Assembly: GCA_052144935.1 (NCBI GenBank)
Contig: JBKQPR010000357.1
Coordinates: forward strand, 25,465 to 89,464
DNA: 64,000 bases
DNA from: JOPF133 sp052144935
GTDB lineage: Bacteria; Acidobacteriota; Terriglobia; Bryobacterales; Bryobacteraceae
Direction of reading: 5' to 3'
This document shows positions 53,295-61,937 of this stretch, piece by piece. The notes under the pieces were generated by a model, which saw nothing but the letters and a program-made list of their open reading frames with translations, had not been told where the DNA came from and ran no database searches. Made by a program: the position numbers and the translations under genes. Position 1 is the stretch's first letter, and every line of letters starts with the position of its first letter.

Positions 53295-53391
53295 GGTTGA
53301 TTCTCCTCCGGGCCCAGTGGGCGCCCTCCGCGCCTCTGCGTCAAGAGTTCGCGCGTCCTTGAATATCAGGAGTCGCCGCTTCCTTTCCCGC

Positions 53392-53835
53392 TCACGGCCA
53401 GAGCGGCCAGCGGTGCGCCAAGAGCCAGATCGCCACCACCACCACCGGCAGCAACCCGGCCCAGGCGGCTTTCCGGCGGTGGGCATTCAGCCAACCGAGC
53501 GGCCCCGAGGGCGGCGCCGCACTCAGCGCCGTGTGTACCAGGCGGCGCTGCGCCGGGCCGGGCAGCTTGCGCATGACGCGGGCGATCTCCTTGCGTCCGC
53601 GGCGGTCCGCAATCAGGATCGTGGCCGAGTTGTTGCCATTGGTGGATTTCAGCAGGCGCGTGCGCAGGCCGGCCGGAACTTCGTCCACCGAGCGGTAAAC
53701 CATGTCGGCGCCATCGGCCGAGATCAGCACCGTGGAGGTCTGGAACAGGCCGGAAGCCTTGGGATTGGCTTCCCCGCAGTGGGGACAGCGGGCCGCGTTC
53801 TGAGCGATATTCTTGCGGCAGCGTGGGCAAGTCAT
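53392..53835 (-). CDS. Zinc-ribbon protein with C-terminal membrane helix
   Basis: 147 residues. The N-terminus is a four-cysteine zinc ribbon CPRCRKNIAQNAARCPHCGE. A middle domain of ~90 residues follows, and one membrane helix at the end (AAWAGLLPVVVVAIWLLA). Overlaps the LysR gene by TGATG, so translation is coupled. Function unknown; a membrane-tethered sensor or scaffold is possible. Confidence 0.7.
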   Translation of the reverse strand: MTCPRCRKNIAQNAARCPHCGEANPKASGLFQTSTVLISADGADMVYRSVDEVPAGLRTRLLKSTNGNNSATILIADRRGRKEIARVMRKLPGPAQRRLVHTALSAAPPSGPLGWLNAHRRKAAWAGLLPVVVVAIWLLAHRWPLWP

Positions 53836-54770
53836 CAGGCCACTACTTTCGGAGCGCGCTTGGCCTTGGCCTCGGCTCCGCCTACCTCATCACCTACATT
53901 ATCCAGCACAACCTGTATAAATCCCAAGGCGGCTTTGGAAAGCGCCTTATCCCGGCGGTAGATCAGGCCCAGGCGGCGGTGCAGGGGCTCGGGCAGCAGC
54001 GACAGCGCCTTGAGCTTGCCGGCCGCGATCTCCTCCTGGCAATTCGATACCGCCAGGAAGGTCACCCCCAGCCCGGCCATCACGAAGTGCTTCATCATCT
54101 CGGTGGAATCCAGTTCCATGGAGATGCGCACCTCGTCTTCCACCGGCTCCAGCCAGTGGTTCAGACGATGGCGCGTCTTGCCCTGCTGCGGCAGGATCAG
54201 AAAATAATCCACCACGTCCTCGGCCGACACCGCCTTCCGGTCGGCCAGCGGATGGCGCGCCGGAATCACCAGGCGGATTTCGTCGCGGTGGATGTTCACC
54301 ACCTGGATGCGCTTGTCCTCCATGGGGAGTTGGGCCATGCCGAAATCCGCCGAATTGTCGAGCACCGCCTCCATCACGTGCGCGCCGTACGAACGGTTGA
54401 CCTGCAACTGCACGGCCGGAAAGAGCTGGCGGAACTGCGAGAAGACCTTGGGCAGGACGTAAATGCAGGTGGCTTCATTGGCCGCAATCACCAGCTCGCC
54501 GCGCGGATTGGTCTCCAGCTCGGCCATGGCGTCCTGGGCCCGCCGCCGCATGTCCAGCATCTGCTCGGCGAACCCGGCGAACAGCTTGCCGGCGGTGGTC
54601 AGCGAAATCCGGCTGCCGAAGCGCTCGAACAGCTCCGTGCGCAACTCCTGCTCGAGCTGCCGCACCTGGGCGCTGATGGCGGGCTGCGTCCGGTAACAGG
54701 TCTGCGCCGCCTTCGAGAAACTCTTCAGGCGGACGATCTCGAGAAACGTATGGAGCTGGTCAAAGTCCAT
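53835..54770 (-). CDS. LysR-family transcriptional regulator
   Basis: 311 residues. N-terminal HTH (FDQLHTFLEIVRLKSFSKAAQTC ... TQPAISAQVRQLEQEL) and a periplasmic-binding-type effector domain (PRGELVIAANEATCIYVLPKVFSQFRQLFPAVQL, read in parts). The closest look is to CysB/Cbl-like regulators of sulfur or amino-acid metabolism. It heads a unit with a zinc-ribbon protein and faces away from the TIGR03790 gene; target genes are not identified. Confidence 0.9.
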   Translation of the reverse strand: MDFDQLHTFLEIVRLKSFSKAAQTCYRTQPAISAQVRQLEQELRTELFERFGSRISLTTAGKLFAGFAEQMLDMRRRAQDAMAELETNPRGELVIAANEATCIYVLPKVFSQFRQLFPAVQLQVNRSYGAHVMEAVLDNSADFGMAQLPMEDKRIQVVNIHRDEIRLVIPARHPLADRKAVSAEDVVDYFLILPQQGKTRHRLNHWLEPVEDEVRISMELDSTEMMKHFVMAGLGVTFLAVSNCQEEIAAGKLKALSLLPEPLHRRLGLIYRRDKALSKAALGFIQVVLDNVGDEVGGAEAKAKRAPKVVA

Positions 54771-55019
54771 AAACTGCGGCCGGTCCGCCCGATTCCAACC
54801 AGCAGAGCCATGCGCACCGCGGCCACCCCACTCAAATTATGAATCAGCGGCATAGAAATAATGAATTTCCCTATCGCCGCGGGGTTTGGTAGCTATTGTA
54901 ACAAAGGCCCCGGGTGGTGCGGTTGATGAAGTGGGATCGTGGCAGTCGCAGCCGTCCCGAAACGGACGGAAAAACCGCACCTCCAACCCGGCGGTAATCT
55001 CCTGATACCATTGGAATCG

Positions 55020-56108
55020 GTGTTCCGATTCCTGCTCCTGCTGGCGCCCATTCTGGCGCTCCACGCGCAAAGCGTACCAAGCGTACTGCTGGTGGTGAAC
55101 GGCGCCGATGCGGGCTCGCGGCAGGTCGCCGAGTACTACCGCCCGCGGCGGTCGATTCCGGCGCAAAACGTCTGTTATCTTGCCACTACGTCCGCCGAGG
55201 AGATCTCCTGGGAGGTCTACCAGCGGCAGATCGAGGCAGTCGTGGGCAACTGCCTGAAGAAGGCCGGGCTGGTCGAGCAGGTGCTCTACATCGTGACCAC
55301 TCTGGGGGTCCCGCTGAAGGTGGACGGGCCCGGTGCGGCGATGAATACGGACCGCTGCTCGGTGGACTCGGAATTGGCGTTGCTCTACGGGAAGTTGAAG
55401 GGCCGGGAGTATCCGCGTGCGGGCGCCGTGCCCAACCCGCTTTTCCGCAAGCGCGACGTCCCGTTCACTCACGCGCAGTTTCCGATCTACCTGGTGACGC
55501 GCCTGGCGGCCTACGACGTGGCGGACGTAAAGGCCATGATCGACCGGTCGCTCGCGGCGCGCAACCGCGGCAAGTTCGTGGTGGACCTGAATTCGGAAAC
55601 CGACGAGGACGGCAACAACTGGCTGCGCACCGCCGCGATCCTGATTCCCGGAGACCGGGTGGTGCTCGACGAGAGCGCCCGCGTGCTGTACGACCAGAAG
55701 GAAGTGATCGGCTACGCCGGCTGGGGATCCAACGACGACCACCGCAAACGGCGTGCATTGGGCTTCCAGTGGCTGCCGGGGGCCGTCGCGACGGAGTACG
55801 TTTCGACCAGCGCGCGGACCCTGAGGCGCCCCCCGGATGCCTGGACCTTCACCACCTGGGCGGACAAGTCGCACTGGTTTGCCGGATCGCCGCAGGGGCT
55901 GAGCGCGGACCTGATTCACGAAGGCGCCACGGGAGCCTCGGGCAACACCTACGAACCCTTCCTGGCCGGCTGCGTGCGGCCGGACTATTTGCTCCCGGCC
56001 TACTATCGCGGCCGCAACCTGGCCGAGAGCTTCTATTCGGGAATGCCGTTCCTGAGCTGGCAAGGGGTGGTCTTCGGCGACCCGCTGTGCTCGATCGGGA
56101 AGCCGTAG
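55020..56108 (+). CDS. TIGR03790-family exported protein
   Basis: 362 residues from GTG 55020, where a Sec signal begins (FRFLLLLAPILALHAQ). Hallmarks of the family: LLVVNGADAGSRQVAEYYRPRR, IVTTLGVPLKV, GYAGWGSNDDHRKR and the C-terminal GASGNTYEPFLAG. The family is widespread in Acidobacteriota, Planctomycetes and Verrucomicrobia and has no known reaction; some members carry protease-like residues. A longer frame upstream is open but probably not translated. Confidence 0.85.
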   Translation: MFRFLLLLAPILALHAQSVPSVLLVVNGADAGSRQVAEYYRPRRSIPAQNVCYLATTSAEEISWEVYQRQIEAVVGNCLKKAGLVEQVLYIVTTLGVPLKVDGPGAAMNTDRCSVDSELALLYGKLKGREYPRAGAVPNPLFRKRDVPFTHAQFPIYLVTRLAAYDVADVKAMIDRSLAARNRGKFVVDLNSETDEDGNNWLRTAAILIPGDRVVLDESARVLYDQKEVIGYAGWGSNDDHRKRRALGFQWLPGAVATEYVSTSARTLRRPPDAWTFTTWADKSHWFAGSPQGLSADLIHEGATGASGNTYEPFLAGCVRPDYLLPAYYRGRNLAESFYSGMPFLSWQGVVFGDPLCSIGKP

Positions 56109-56214
56109 GGGCAGGGGCCGGCGGTTCGAGACGCGGGCGTATCGGTATTTTATGAAGTCCCTAATGGGACAACAAAACGGGACGGCCAAGCCCTGTTTTC
56201 GCGGGGGTCCGGTT

Positions 56215-56249
56215 CTCGTCCCGAAACTTACCCATTGTGAAACATGCGA
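56215..56249. repeat. Module-edge repeat, copy 1
   Basis: 35 bp matching 57438-57472 at about 31 positions, in the same orientation (both carry CCGAAACTTACCC). It lies 30 bp beyond the 3' end of the ankyrin gene. Related shorter versions lie at about 58860-58884 and 58950-58974. Confidence 0.75.
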
Positions 56250-56278
56250 ATGCGCGTGGTCCTGGAAGCGTGCGTGAG

Positions 56279-57307
56279 CTATTCGTGGCCGCCGTGCTGG
56301 CGCAGCAGCTCCGTCACTTGTTCTCCGTGGGCAACGCCCAATGGTGTGTGGCCGGAGCTGTTCTTAGCATTGACATCAGCCTTGTTGGCCAGAAGCAGTT
56401 CCACCATATCCTTGTTTCCCCGGTCCGCTGCTTCGTGTAATGGCGTGTTGCCCGACTCGCACTTGGCCATGACATCTGCGCCGTGTGCCAGCAATAATTC
56501 GGCCACGTCCTTGTGGCTATTCTGCACCGCGTCGTACAAAGGCGTATTACCGTTCGGGTTCCTGGCGTTGACGTCGACCTTTTGGGCCAACAGCAATTCA
56601 GCCACCTCCTTGTGACCCCTGAATGCTGCCATGTGCAATGGCGTCATACCGCCGTTGCCCTCGGCATCGGCATCGGCCTTATGGGTCAGCAGCAACTCGG
56701 CCACGTCCTTGTGGCCATTCTCCGCCGCCCAGTGCAGAGGCGTATAGCCCAAATCGTCCCTGCCGGAAACCAGACCAGGGTTGGCTTTAAGCAGCGCCTC
56801 AAGCTTTTTCAAGTTACCACTCTTGGCAGCCTCATGGGCGGCTGTCCCGTGAAACTCTGAAATCTCCGTGCCTCCGATGATCTGGATTCCCGTGTTGCCA
56901 CCCAAAGCCGGCAGTACGTCTCCGTTGTGCAGTTGGTGATCCGAGTCGATTAGCTGCCGTGCGGGGACAGGAGCTTGACCGCTGCTTGTGGCCCTCAGAG
57001 CCTCTAGCGTCTTCTGGTCAAGAGCACCACTGACGGGCTGGCCGTGATCTGACTGGAACTTCTTTAAAGCTGCAATCGTTTTCGGTCCCACCGCGCCGTC
57101 GGCCGCACCCGGATCGTAGCCAAGAGCGCGAAGCCGCTGCTGCGCCTGCTGAACCACCGTCCTCGGGGCCTCGGCCCCTTGTCCCTGAGGCCATGCCGCA
57201 AGCGCCATCCCAGCCACGACTGCTAACAACAGAGCAACGAGTTTCGCTCCGCGGACCCACGCTGCCACCGCAGCAAATGCCGAGGCGACCTCTGCTCGAC
57301 TTCTCAT
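56279..57307 (-). CDS. Exported ankyrin-repeat protein with peptidoglycan-binding domain
   Basis: 342 residues. A hydrophobic N-terminal segment (AKLVALLLAVVAGMALA) acts as signal or anchor. Residues ~50-105 are a PG_binding_1 domain (QQAQQRLRALGYDPGAADGAVGPKTIAALKKFQ). About five ankyrin repeats follow (GYTPLHWAAENGHKDVAELLL, GMTPLHMAAFRGHKEVAELLL, NTPLYDAVQNSHKDVAELLL and so on). It probably binds the cell wall and presents a protein-contact surface. The gene is bracketed by a 35-bp direct repeat, which suggests acquisition as a unit. Confidence 0.88.
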   Translation of the reverse strand: MRSRAEVASAFAAVAAWVRGAKLVALLLAVVAGMALAAWPQGQGAEAPRTVVQQAQQRLRALGYDPGAADGAVGPKTIAALKKFQSDHGQPVSGALDQKTLEALRATSSGQAPVPARQLIDSDHQLHNGDVLPALGGNTGIQIIGGTEISEFHGTAAHEAAKSGNLKKLEALLKANPGLVSGRDDLGYTPLHWAAENGHKDVAELLLTHKADADAEGNGGMTPLHMAAFRGHKEVAELLLAQKVDVNARNPNGNTPLYDAVQNSHKDVAELLLAHGADVMAKCESGNTPLHEAADRGNKDMVELLLANKADVNAKNSSGHTPLGVAHGEQVTELLRQHGGHE

Positions 57308-57437
57308 ATTCCCCCTGACGATACCCTCAACCCGATGCTCCCATGTTGGATTCTCGTCCCAATCTATTGGACTTTACAGATAAGTATATCCGAGTACGTG
57401 GGCGAGGTGAATCACCGTGGACCGCCAGGCTCAGACC

Positions 57438-57472
57438 CTCATCCCGAAACTTACCCCTTGTGGAACACGCGA
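57438..57472. repeat. Module-edge repeat, copy 2
   Basis: Direct copy of 56215-56249, lying just beyond the stop of the first DUF5615 gene. The differences are few single bases. Confidence 0.75.
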
Positions 57473-57475
57473 GGC

Positions 57476-57826
57476 TTACTCGCCAGTGATCTTCTTCCTG
57501 CTGAACGTGCCGCAATCGACCGTCTGAAACGAACCGGGGGCGGCGCTATCGACGGCGGTAATGATCCGCTGCAAGTATTCCTTGATGATGCGCCACTCGA
57601 TCGAGGACAGCGCGACGATTGCCAGCCGCCGCCCAGTGAGGTTCTGCTCAAAGGAGAGGGTCTTGTCGCCGGTGACGAGCACTTCAAAGCCCTCCTCTTC
57701 GGCTGCGTCGAGGAGGCTGCCGTTTTTGAGAGCCTCCCAACCTTTACATCTGGCGGTGAAAACCTCATGCGAACCGAGATGGGTGCGGAGCCGGTGGTCA
57801 AGGTTCTGGTCGAGCAAAACTTTCAC
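57476..57826 (-). CDS. DUF5615-family PIN-like toxin
   Basis: 116 residues from GTG 57826, which overlaps the DUF433 stop by GTGA. PIN-like fold: KVLLDQNLDHRLRTHLG at the start, NGSLLDAAEEEGFEVLVTGDKTLSFEQN, LTGRRLAIVALS. Acidic residues (D6, D-x-E and TGDK) are the expected metal-binding cluster. Probable RNase toxin, partner of the DUF433 protein directly upstream. Activity is inferred from family and gene order. Confidence 0.85.
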   Translation of the reverse strand: MKVLLDQNLDHRLRTHLGSHEVFTARCKGWEALKNGSLLDAAEEEGFEVLVTGDKTLSFEQNLTGRRLAIVALSSIEWRIIKEYLQRIITAVDSAAPGSFQTVDCGTFSRKKITGE

Positions 57827-58065
57827 GGCTGGTACTGCGCCCGTTGTGCGTGGGCAAACTCGATCAGCCGCTTGATCTGGTCGATTGAGAGCGAGGGAAA
57901 GCCCTCGTGAATTTCTTCGATGCTGTCGCCGAGATCGTAGCTGTTCACGATGGGGTCCGGCAGAATGCGCGTTCCGCGTACGATGGGCCGCCCCGATACC
58001 TTGCCGGGGATTTGCTCGATGAGTTCGCAAGCCATCCAGTCAATGTCCGTGTCAATGTTAGCCAT
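57823..58065 (-). CDS. DUF433-family antitoxin
   Basis: 80 residues. DUF433 hallmarks: IPGKVSGRPIVRGTRILPDPIVNSYDLGDSIEEIHEGFPSLS (read in parts) and IKRLIEFAHA. It precedes and overlaps the PIN-like toxin gene, the usual order. It likely binds DNA and neutralises the toxin. Confidence 0.87.
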   Translation of the reverse strand: MANIDTDIDWMACELIEQIPGKVSGRPIVRGTRILPDPIVNSYDLGDSIEEIHEGFPSLSIDQIKRLIEFAHAQRAQYQP

Positions 58066-58228
58066 GCTCGTACCCTCCTTTCATCGTAAGCCTTTTGCCA
58101 CAGACCAGCGAAACCGTCACGCGGCCTCAGCTTCCTCAGCCAGCATGTGACGCATGTCGCCCTCGCCGTCCTCGTAAACGTCAATTGGGCCCTTCGCCCG
58201 TTGCGCAAACGGCCCCTTATCAAACGCG

Positions 58229-58804
58229 CTAGGCCAACTCCAGCCGCTTGAGCTTGATCCGGTCGGCCCGAATGTGCGCCAAGTCGTACTGTGCCTGTTG
58301 GGTGAGCCAGCTTTGGGCGCTGCCGCCGAAGACCTTCGACAACCTCACCGCCATTTCCGGCGAAATTCCGCGCTTCCCGTTTACCAGTTCTGACAAAGTG
58401 GTGCGCGTGACGCCAAGCGCCGCCGCGGCGTCCGTGATGGTCAAGCCCAACGGCTCAATGCACTGGCGCAGCACAAAGCCGCCGGGGTGCGGGGGATTCT
58501 TCATCGGCATAGTCAGACCCTCCTTCAATGGGCAATCGACATAATCCACGTCCTGAGCGTCGCCATCGTCAAAGCGAAAGATCACCCGCCAGTTGGCACG
58601 TACGGTGACCGCCCAAAAGCTCTTCCGGTCGCCCTTAAGCGCATGCACCTTAAATCCCGGCATGTCCATGTCGGCAACGGCGCCCGCAGCGTTGAGCCGT
58701 GCCAGAATATCGCGCAGTTTCTCCACATGCTCGGCATTGACGCCGCGCGGGTTGTCGTCCTCATGAAGGCGTTTCAACCCCTTGTGGCGTATGGAACCGA
58801 TCAT
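58229..58804 (-). CDS. HigB-HigA toxin-antitoxin fused in a single reading frame
   Basis: 191 residues. Residues 1-95 are a HigB/RelE-type toxin (RHKGLKRLHEDDNPRGV, VHALKGDRKSFWAVTVRANWRVIFRFDDGD). Residues 99-191 are HigA: the antitoxin start MPMKNPPHPG, an XRE-type HTH (LTITDAAAALGVTRTTLSELVNGKRGIS) and a C-terminal helix. There is no stop between them; the toxin's normal end (DYH plus stop) is replaced by DCPLKEGLT. AAGGAGG lies before the internal ATG (58510), so HigA alone may also be made. This may be a natural fusion or a one-base insertion at the toxin's 3' end. Confidence 0.85.
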   Translation of the reverse strand: MIGSIRHKGLKRLHEDDNPRGVNAEHVEKLRDILARLNAAGAVADMDMPGFKVHALKGDRKSFWAVTVRANWRVIFRFDDGDAQDVDYVDCPLKEGLTMPMKNPPHPGGFVLRQCIEPLGLTITDAAAALGVTRTTLSELVNGKRGISPEMAVRLSKVFGGSAQSWLTQQAQYDLAHIRADRIKLKRLELA

Positions 58805-58850
58805 GTTGAACCGTAATGTGTAATGTAACGCATGTCAACCACCATTTTTC

Positions 58851-58980
58851 CGGCCCGCGCCGAACTCACCCTTTTTGAAACGTGGGCCATTCCCTGGCTC
58901 TCAGGATAGCGGCCTGCAAGGCGCTCCGTAGATCGTCGAAGTCTCGCAAAGCACCATTTGTGAAACGAAACCTCGCACCA
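58851..58980. repeat. Degenerate module-edge repeats
   Basis: Two short sequences related to the 35-bp repeat: CGAACTCACCCTTTTTGAAACG at about 58861-58882 and GCACCATTTGTGAAACG at about 58951-58967. They lie between the HigBA unit and the second DUF433/DUF5615 pair. Confidence 0.5.
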
Positions 58981-58988
58981 TCGAGGGC

Positions 58989-59315
58989 TTAGTCGTAAGG
59001 GATTTCAACTTCGGTATAGCTGCCTGGTGTTGCCGCGTTCACTGCCGCAACAACCCTGTCCATATACCGGTGAACGGCGGGCCGCTGGGGATTGCCGAGC
59101 ACCACAATGGCGATCTCCCGGCCTTTAAGGTTTTGCTGGTATCGAATGTTCTTATCGGTGGTGAGCAACACATCGATTTCCGCTTCTTCCGCCGCTTGCA
59201 GCAGTCTGCCGTTGCTCAATTTGTCCCAACCTCTGTCTTTTGCCTTTGTGACCGTGTGGCCGACAAGAAAGCGGGCGATGCTTCGCGGCGTTCCGTGATC
59301 AAAAAGAACGAGCAT
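58989..59315 (-). CDS. DUF5615-family PIN-like toxin, second copy
   Basis: 108 residues. The pattern is LFDHGTPRSIARFLVG, LSNGRLLQAAEEAEIDVLLTTDKNIRYQQNL, KGREIAIVVLG. It keeps the acidic residues expected of a PIN-like nuclease. It overlaps its antitoxin gene by 17 bp. Only distantly similar to the copy at 57476, so a separate acquisition rather than a local duplication. Confidence 0.85.
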   Translation of the reverse strand: MLVLFDHGTPRSIARFLVGHTVTKAKDRGWDKLSNGRLLQAAEEAEIDVLLTTDKNIRYQQNLKGREIAIVVLGNPQRPAVHRYMDRVVAAVNAATPGSYTEVEIPYD

Positions 59316-59574
59316 CAGTGGAGGGGCCTGAACCTGTGAAGGCAGGAAGCCGAGCAGGGGCCTCCAGGCTGCGGGTAACGAATTCCAGCACGGCGTTAAG
59401 CTGTTCCCGCGTCACGTCAAATTCTTCCATGACCTCTTCCACGGTCAGGCCGGCTTCAAGGTTCTCGAACACGGTAGCGACCGGCATCCGCGTGTCCTTG
59501 AATACCCATGCGCCGCTTACTTTACCGGGTATGCTTTCCACAGCGGGGCATTGCGACCAATCGAGAATCGGCAT
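59299..59574 (-). CDS. DUF433-family antitoxin, second copy
   Basis: 91 residues with the DUF433 core PILDWSQCPAVESIPGKVSGAWVFKDTRMPVATVFENLEAG (read in parts) and a winged-helix-like VEEVMEEFDVTREQLNAVLEFV. Precedes and overlaps its DUF5615 partner. Confidence 0.87.
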   Translation of the reverse strand: MPILDWSQCPAVESIPGKVSGAWVFKDTRMPVATVFENLEAGLTVEEVMEEFDVTREQLNAVLEFVTRSLEAPARLPAFTGSGPSTDARSF

Positions 59575-59588
59575 GTGAGCCTCCCTCC

Positions 59589-59880
59589 TTAGGATAACGG
59601 TTTATCTTCGGCGGCGCTCTTTTCGCGGAATTGGGCAATAACCTCGTCGCGGGAACTGGGCTTGACCCTGCCGCTTCTCAGGTCGTCGTAACGGCTGTTG
59701 AGCATTTCGCGCGTCTCTACAAGCTCGGCAACGTACCCGGCCATGGCGTCCTCAACCAGCTTGTCGGGCGCACGTCCGGTTTCGACGGTCAACTGGGTCA
59801 ATCTTGGCTTGCAGCTCAGGGGCGAAATGTACTTCAATAGCTTTCCGGGTACGGGAAAACCTACTTCTCGATCAACTTCA
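59589..59880 (-). pseudogene. Frameshifted antitoxin-like gene (ribbon-helix-helix type)
   Basis: The C-terminal part TVETGRAPDKLVEDAMAGYVAELVETREMLNSRYDDLRSGRVKPSSRDEV (read in parts) is typical of RHH antitoxins paired with ParE-like toxins. The preceding residues, AIEVHFAPELQAK, are encoded in another frame; one extra A near 59801-59804 breaks the gene. No toxin partner lies downstream, so it seems an orphan relic. Confidence 0.65.
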
Positions 59881-59906
59881 AAAACCGGGTACGAAAAGCG
59901 ATACAA

Positions 59907-60214
59907 TCAGCCGGATATTACGGCCAAAATTCCTGCGTCGTGCCTGCTGCCTAAGGCAACGCAATCGCCGTCGTGACCGCCAACGGCGGAATAGAGGCTG
60001 CAAACGGCTGCCCCCGTGTGGCTTCGAGTGAAACGATCTGCGGCCGCCAAGGGTCCCGGTCACCAACTTCGCGCTCGAGAATCCCCTTTTTCCCCAGCCA
60101 CTTACACCATCCACCAGCCGGGCGGAGCCGTCCCCCGTGCTACACCTGGGAATGAGGAATGCCACATGGCACAGTCTTTCATCAACGTCTATTTGAGAGG
60201 TCCAGTCGGCGGCC
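59907..60214. other. Intergenic region, no gene supported
   Basis: About 300 bp with only short frames. No repeat or hairpin of note was recognised. Confidence 0.45.
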
Positions 60215-60884
60215 CGACCCGAGTGGCCAGGCGGCGACCGGACGGTTTCGGGGAGCCAATTGCCTGATCCGATTGGAGTTGCTTTTGAAAATGGCTTCGT
60301 TCGGTAATTTTGCCGCCAAGGCTTCGGGCGTGGCCGCACGCGCAGCGGAGATCGGCGCTGTGCATAGAAGCGATCTCCCATCCCGCAGCAAAGCGTACCT
60401 GCGCCCCCGCCACAGAGCCGCGTTGCCGAAAAAGCCCGCGCCTGCCGCAGCACGTCCCGGGCGGCCGGGCGGTGGCAAAGTGGGTGCACCTCGAGGGAGC
60501 CAGCTAGTTGATTCAACGTTGGTTGACTCAAAATTGGCTTCGTTCCGCGATTTTACTTCCCGGGCCTCAAGGGCGCCCTGCCGCACCAGTTCGAATCTCC
60601 ATCCCGCAGCAAGGCGGACCTCCGCCCCGCGGCAGAGCCGTCTTGCCGGCGAAGTCCGCGCGTCTCCCACGGCGCGTCCCGGGTGGCCTGGCGGCGGCAA
60701 AAGGGTTTCGTCCGGAGCCAACCAAGCAGTTGATTCAACTATGGTTGGCTCAAAATTGGCTTCGTTCCGCATTCCCACGGTGCGGCCTGGAGGGCGCCTA
60801 CCGCACCACTTCGAATCTCCCATCCCGCAGCAACGCATACTTGCGCCCCCGCCACAGAATCGTATTCCCAAAAAACCCCGCCAG
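60215..60884. repeat. Three tandem imperfect 222-243 bp units derived from the hpnI 3' end
   Basis: Aligned landmarks recur at 60293, 60536 and 60758 (GGCTTCGTTC) and at about 60373, 60594 and 60817 (ATCCCGCAGCAAnGC). The unit nearest the gene (about 60798-60884) is the real 3' coding end of hpnI. The two outer units repeat it (ending LWRGRRYALLRDGR-like frames on the minus strand) together with ~130 bp downstream. They are not translated in a real gene. Confidence 0.8.
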
Positions 60885-61937
60885 CCATACCAGGAAACTG
60901 GCGATATCCTGAACCGGCCCCAGCCACCACAGGCGGCGGGTCAACGGGTCGTCCAGGGCGTGCATGGCAGTCACCCACCCGGCCGCGGCGCGGAAGACGG
61001 CGGCCACAGGCACCACCGGCCACCACCCCGGCTGGACGGCCCACAGCAGCAGCGCCAACGGCAGCGGGTGGGTAAACGTCTGTCCCACGTACCCCCACGG
61101 GCGCGACCGGCGCGTGCTGCGGTTCCAGCGCAGGCGATGCCGCAGGTTGGCTCTAAAACCCTGCGCCCCGATGCGGTGCTCGATCACGTAGGACGAAAGG
61201 ATCACCCCGAAGCCGCGCCGGGCCACCAGCTTGCCCAATACGTAGTCTTCCGCCAGGTAGTCCTTGACGGCCTCGAGGCCGCCGATCGTGTCCAGGGTTT
61301 CCCGCCGCGCCGCGATGGTGGGGCCGAGCGCGAATTTCATGCCGTCCAACATGCGCGCCACCAGCACGCCGCCGGCGAACTCGGTATTCAGGCCCAGCGC
61401 TTCCAGCGTGGACCAGAAGCTGGGGCCCGGCACGGCGCGGTACGGGCAGGTGGCCAGACCCAGCTTTGGGTCCTGAAACTCGGCCGCCAGGGTGGCGAGC
61501 ATTTCCGGCGTAACCCGCGTGTCGCTATCGGCCATCACCACCAGGCGATGGCGCGCGGCGGCCAGCATGCGGTCCAGGCTGTAGACCTTGGCATTGGGGT
61601 AGGGTGGCTCGCCCGTCACGATGAGGCGCGAGGGAACCGCCGGGTAGCGCGCGCGCAGGCGCTCCACAATCGGGGCGGCGGGGTCCTGCGGGCTGCGCAC
61701 GGCGAAGAGAATCTCGAAGGCGGGGTAGCGCTGCTCGAAAAAACTGCGCAGGTTCTCCTCCAGCCCCTCCTCGGCGCCGGCCAGGGGCTTGAGAATGCTG
61801 ATGGGCGGGGCGCTGTCCCACTGGGCTGGGCCCAACGGGGCCGGGCGCACCGCGCGGTACCGCACCGCGGCGGCCACCGCCAGAACGCAGAACGTCAGCG
61901 AGCCGGCCACCAGGACCAGCAGAAACACAGCCAACAC
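60798..61937 (-). CDS. hpnI: Hopanoid-type glycosyltransferase (HpnI / ceramide glucosyltransferase-like)
   Basis: 379 residues from GTG 61937; ATG 61967 would overlap selB's start. GT2-family fold with an N-terminal membrane helix, SILKPLAGAEEGLEENLRSFFEQRYP, the DxD-like MADSDTRV, EDYVLGKLVARRG and HRLRWNRSTRRSR, then C-terminal membrane helices. In hopanoid producers HpnI adds N-acetylglucosamine to the hopanoid side chain. The call rests on overall sequence resemblance; no other hpn genes are in the window, so another lipid acceptor is possible. Its 3' end is tandemly duplicated downstream. Confidence 0.8.
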   Translation of the reverse strand: MLAVFLLVLVAGSLTFCVLAVAAAVRYRAVRPAPLGPAQWDSAPPISILKPLAGAEEGLEENLRSFFEQRYPAFEILFAVRSPQDPAAPIVERLRARYPAVPSRLIVTGEPPYPNAKVYSLDRMLAAARHRLVVMADSDTRVTPEMLATLAAEFQDPKLGLATCPYRAVPGPSFWSTLEALGLNTEFAGGVLVARMLDGMKFALGPTIAARRETLDTIGGLEAVKDYLAEDYVLGKLVARRGFGVILSSYVIEHRIGAQGFRANLRHRLRWNRSTRRSRPWGYVGQTFTHPLPLALLLWAVQPGWWPVVPVAAVFRAAAGWVTAMHALDDPLTRRLWWLGPVQDIASFLVWLAGFFGNTILWRGRKYALLRDGRFEVVR

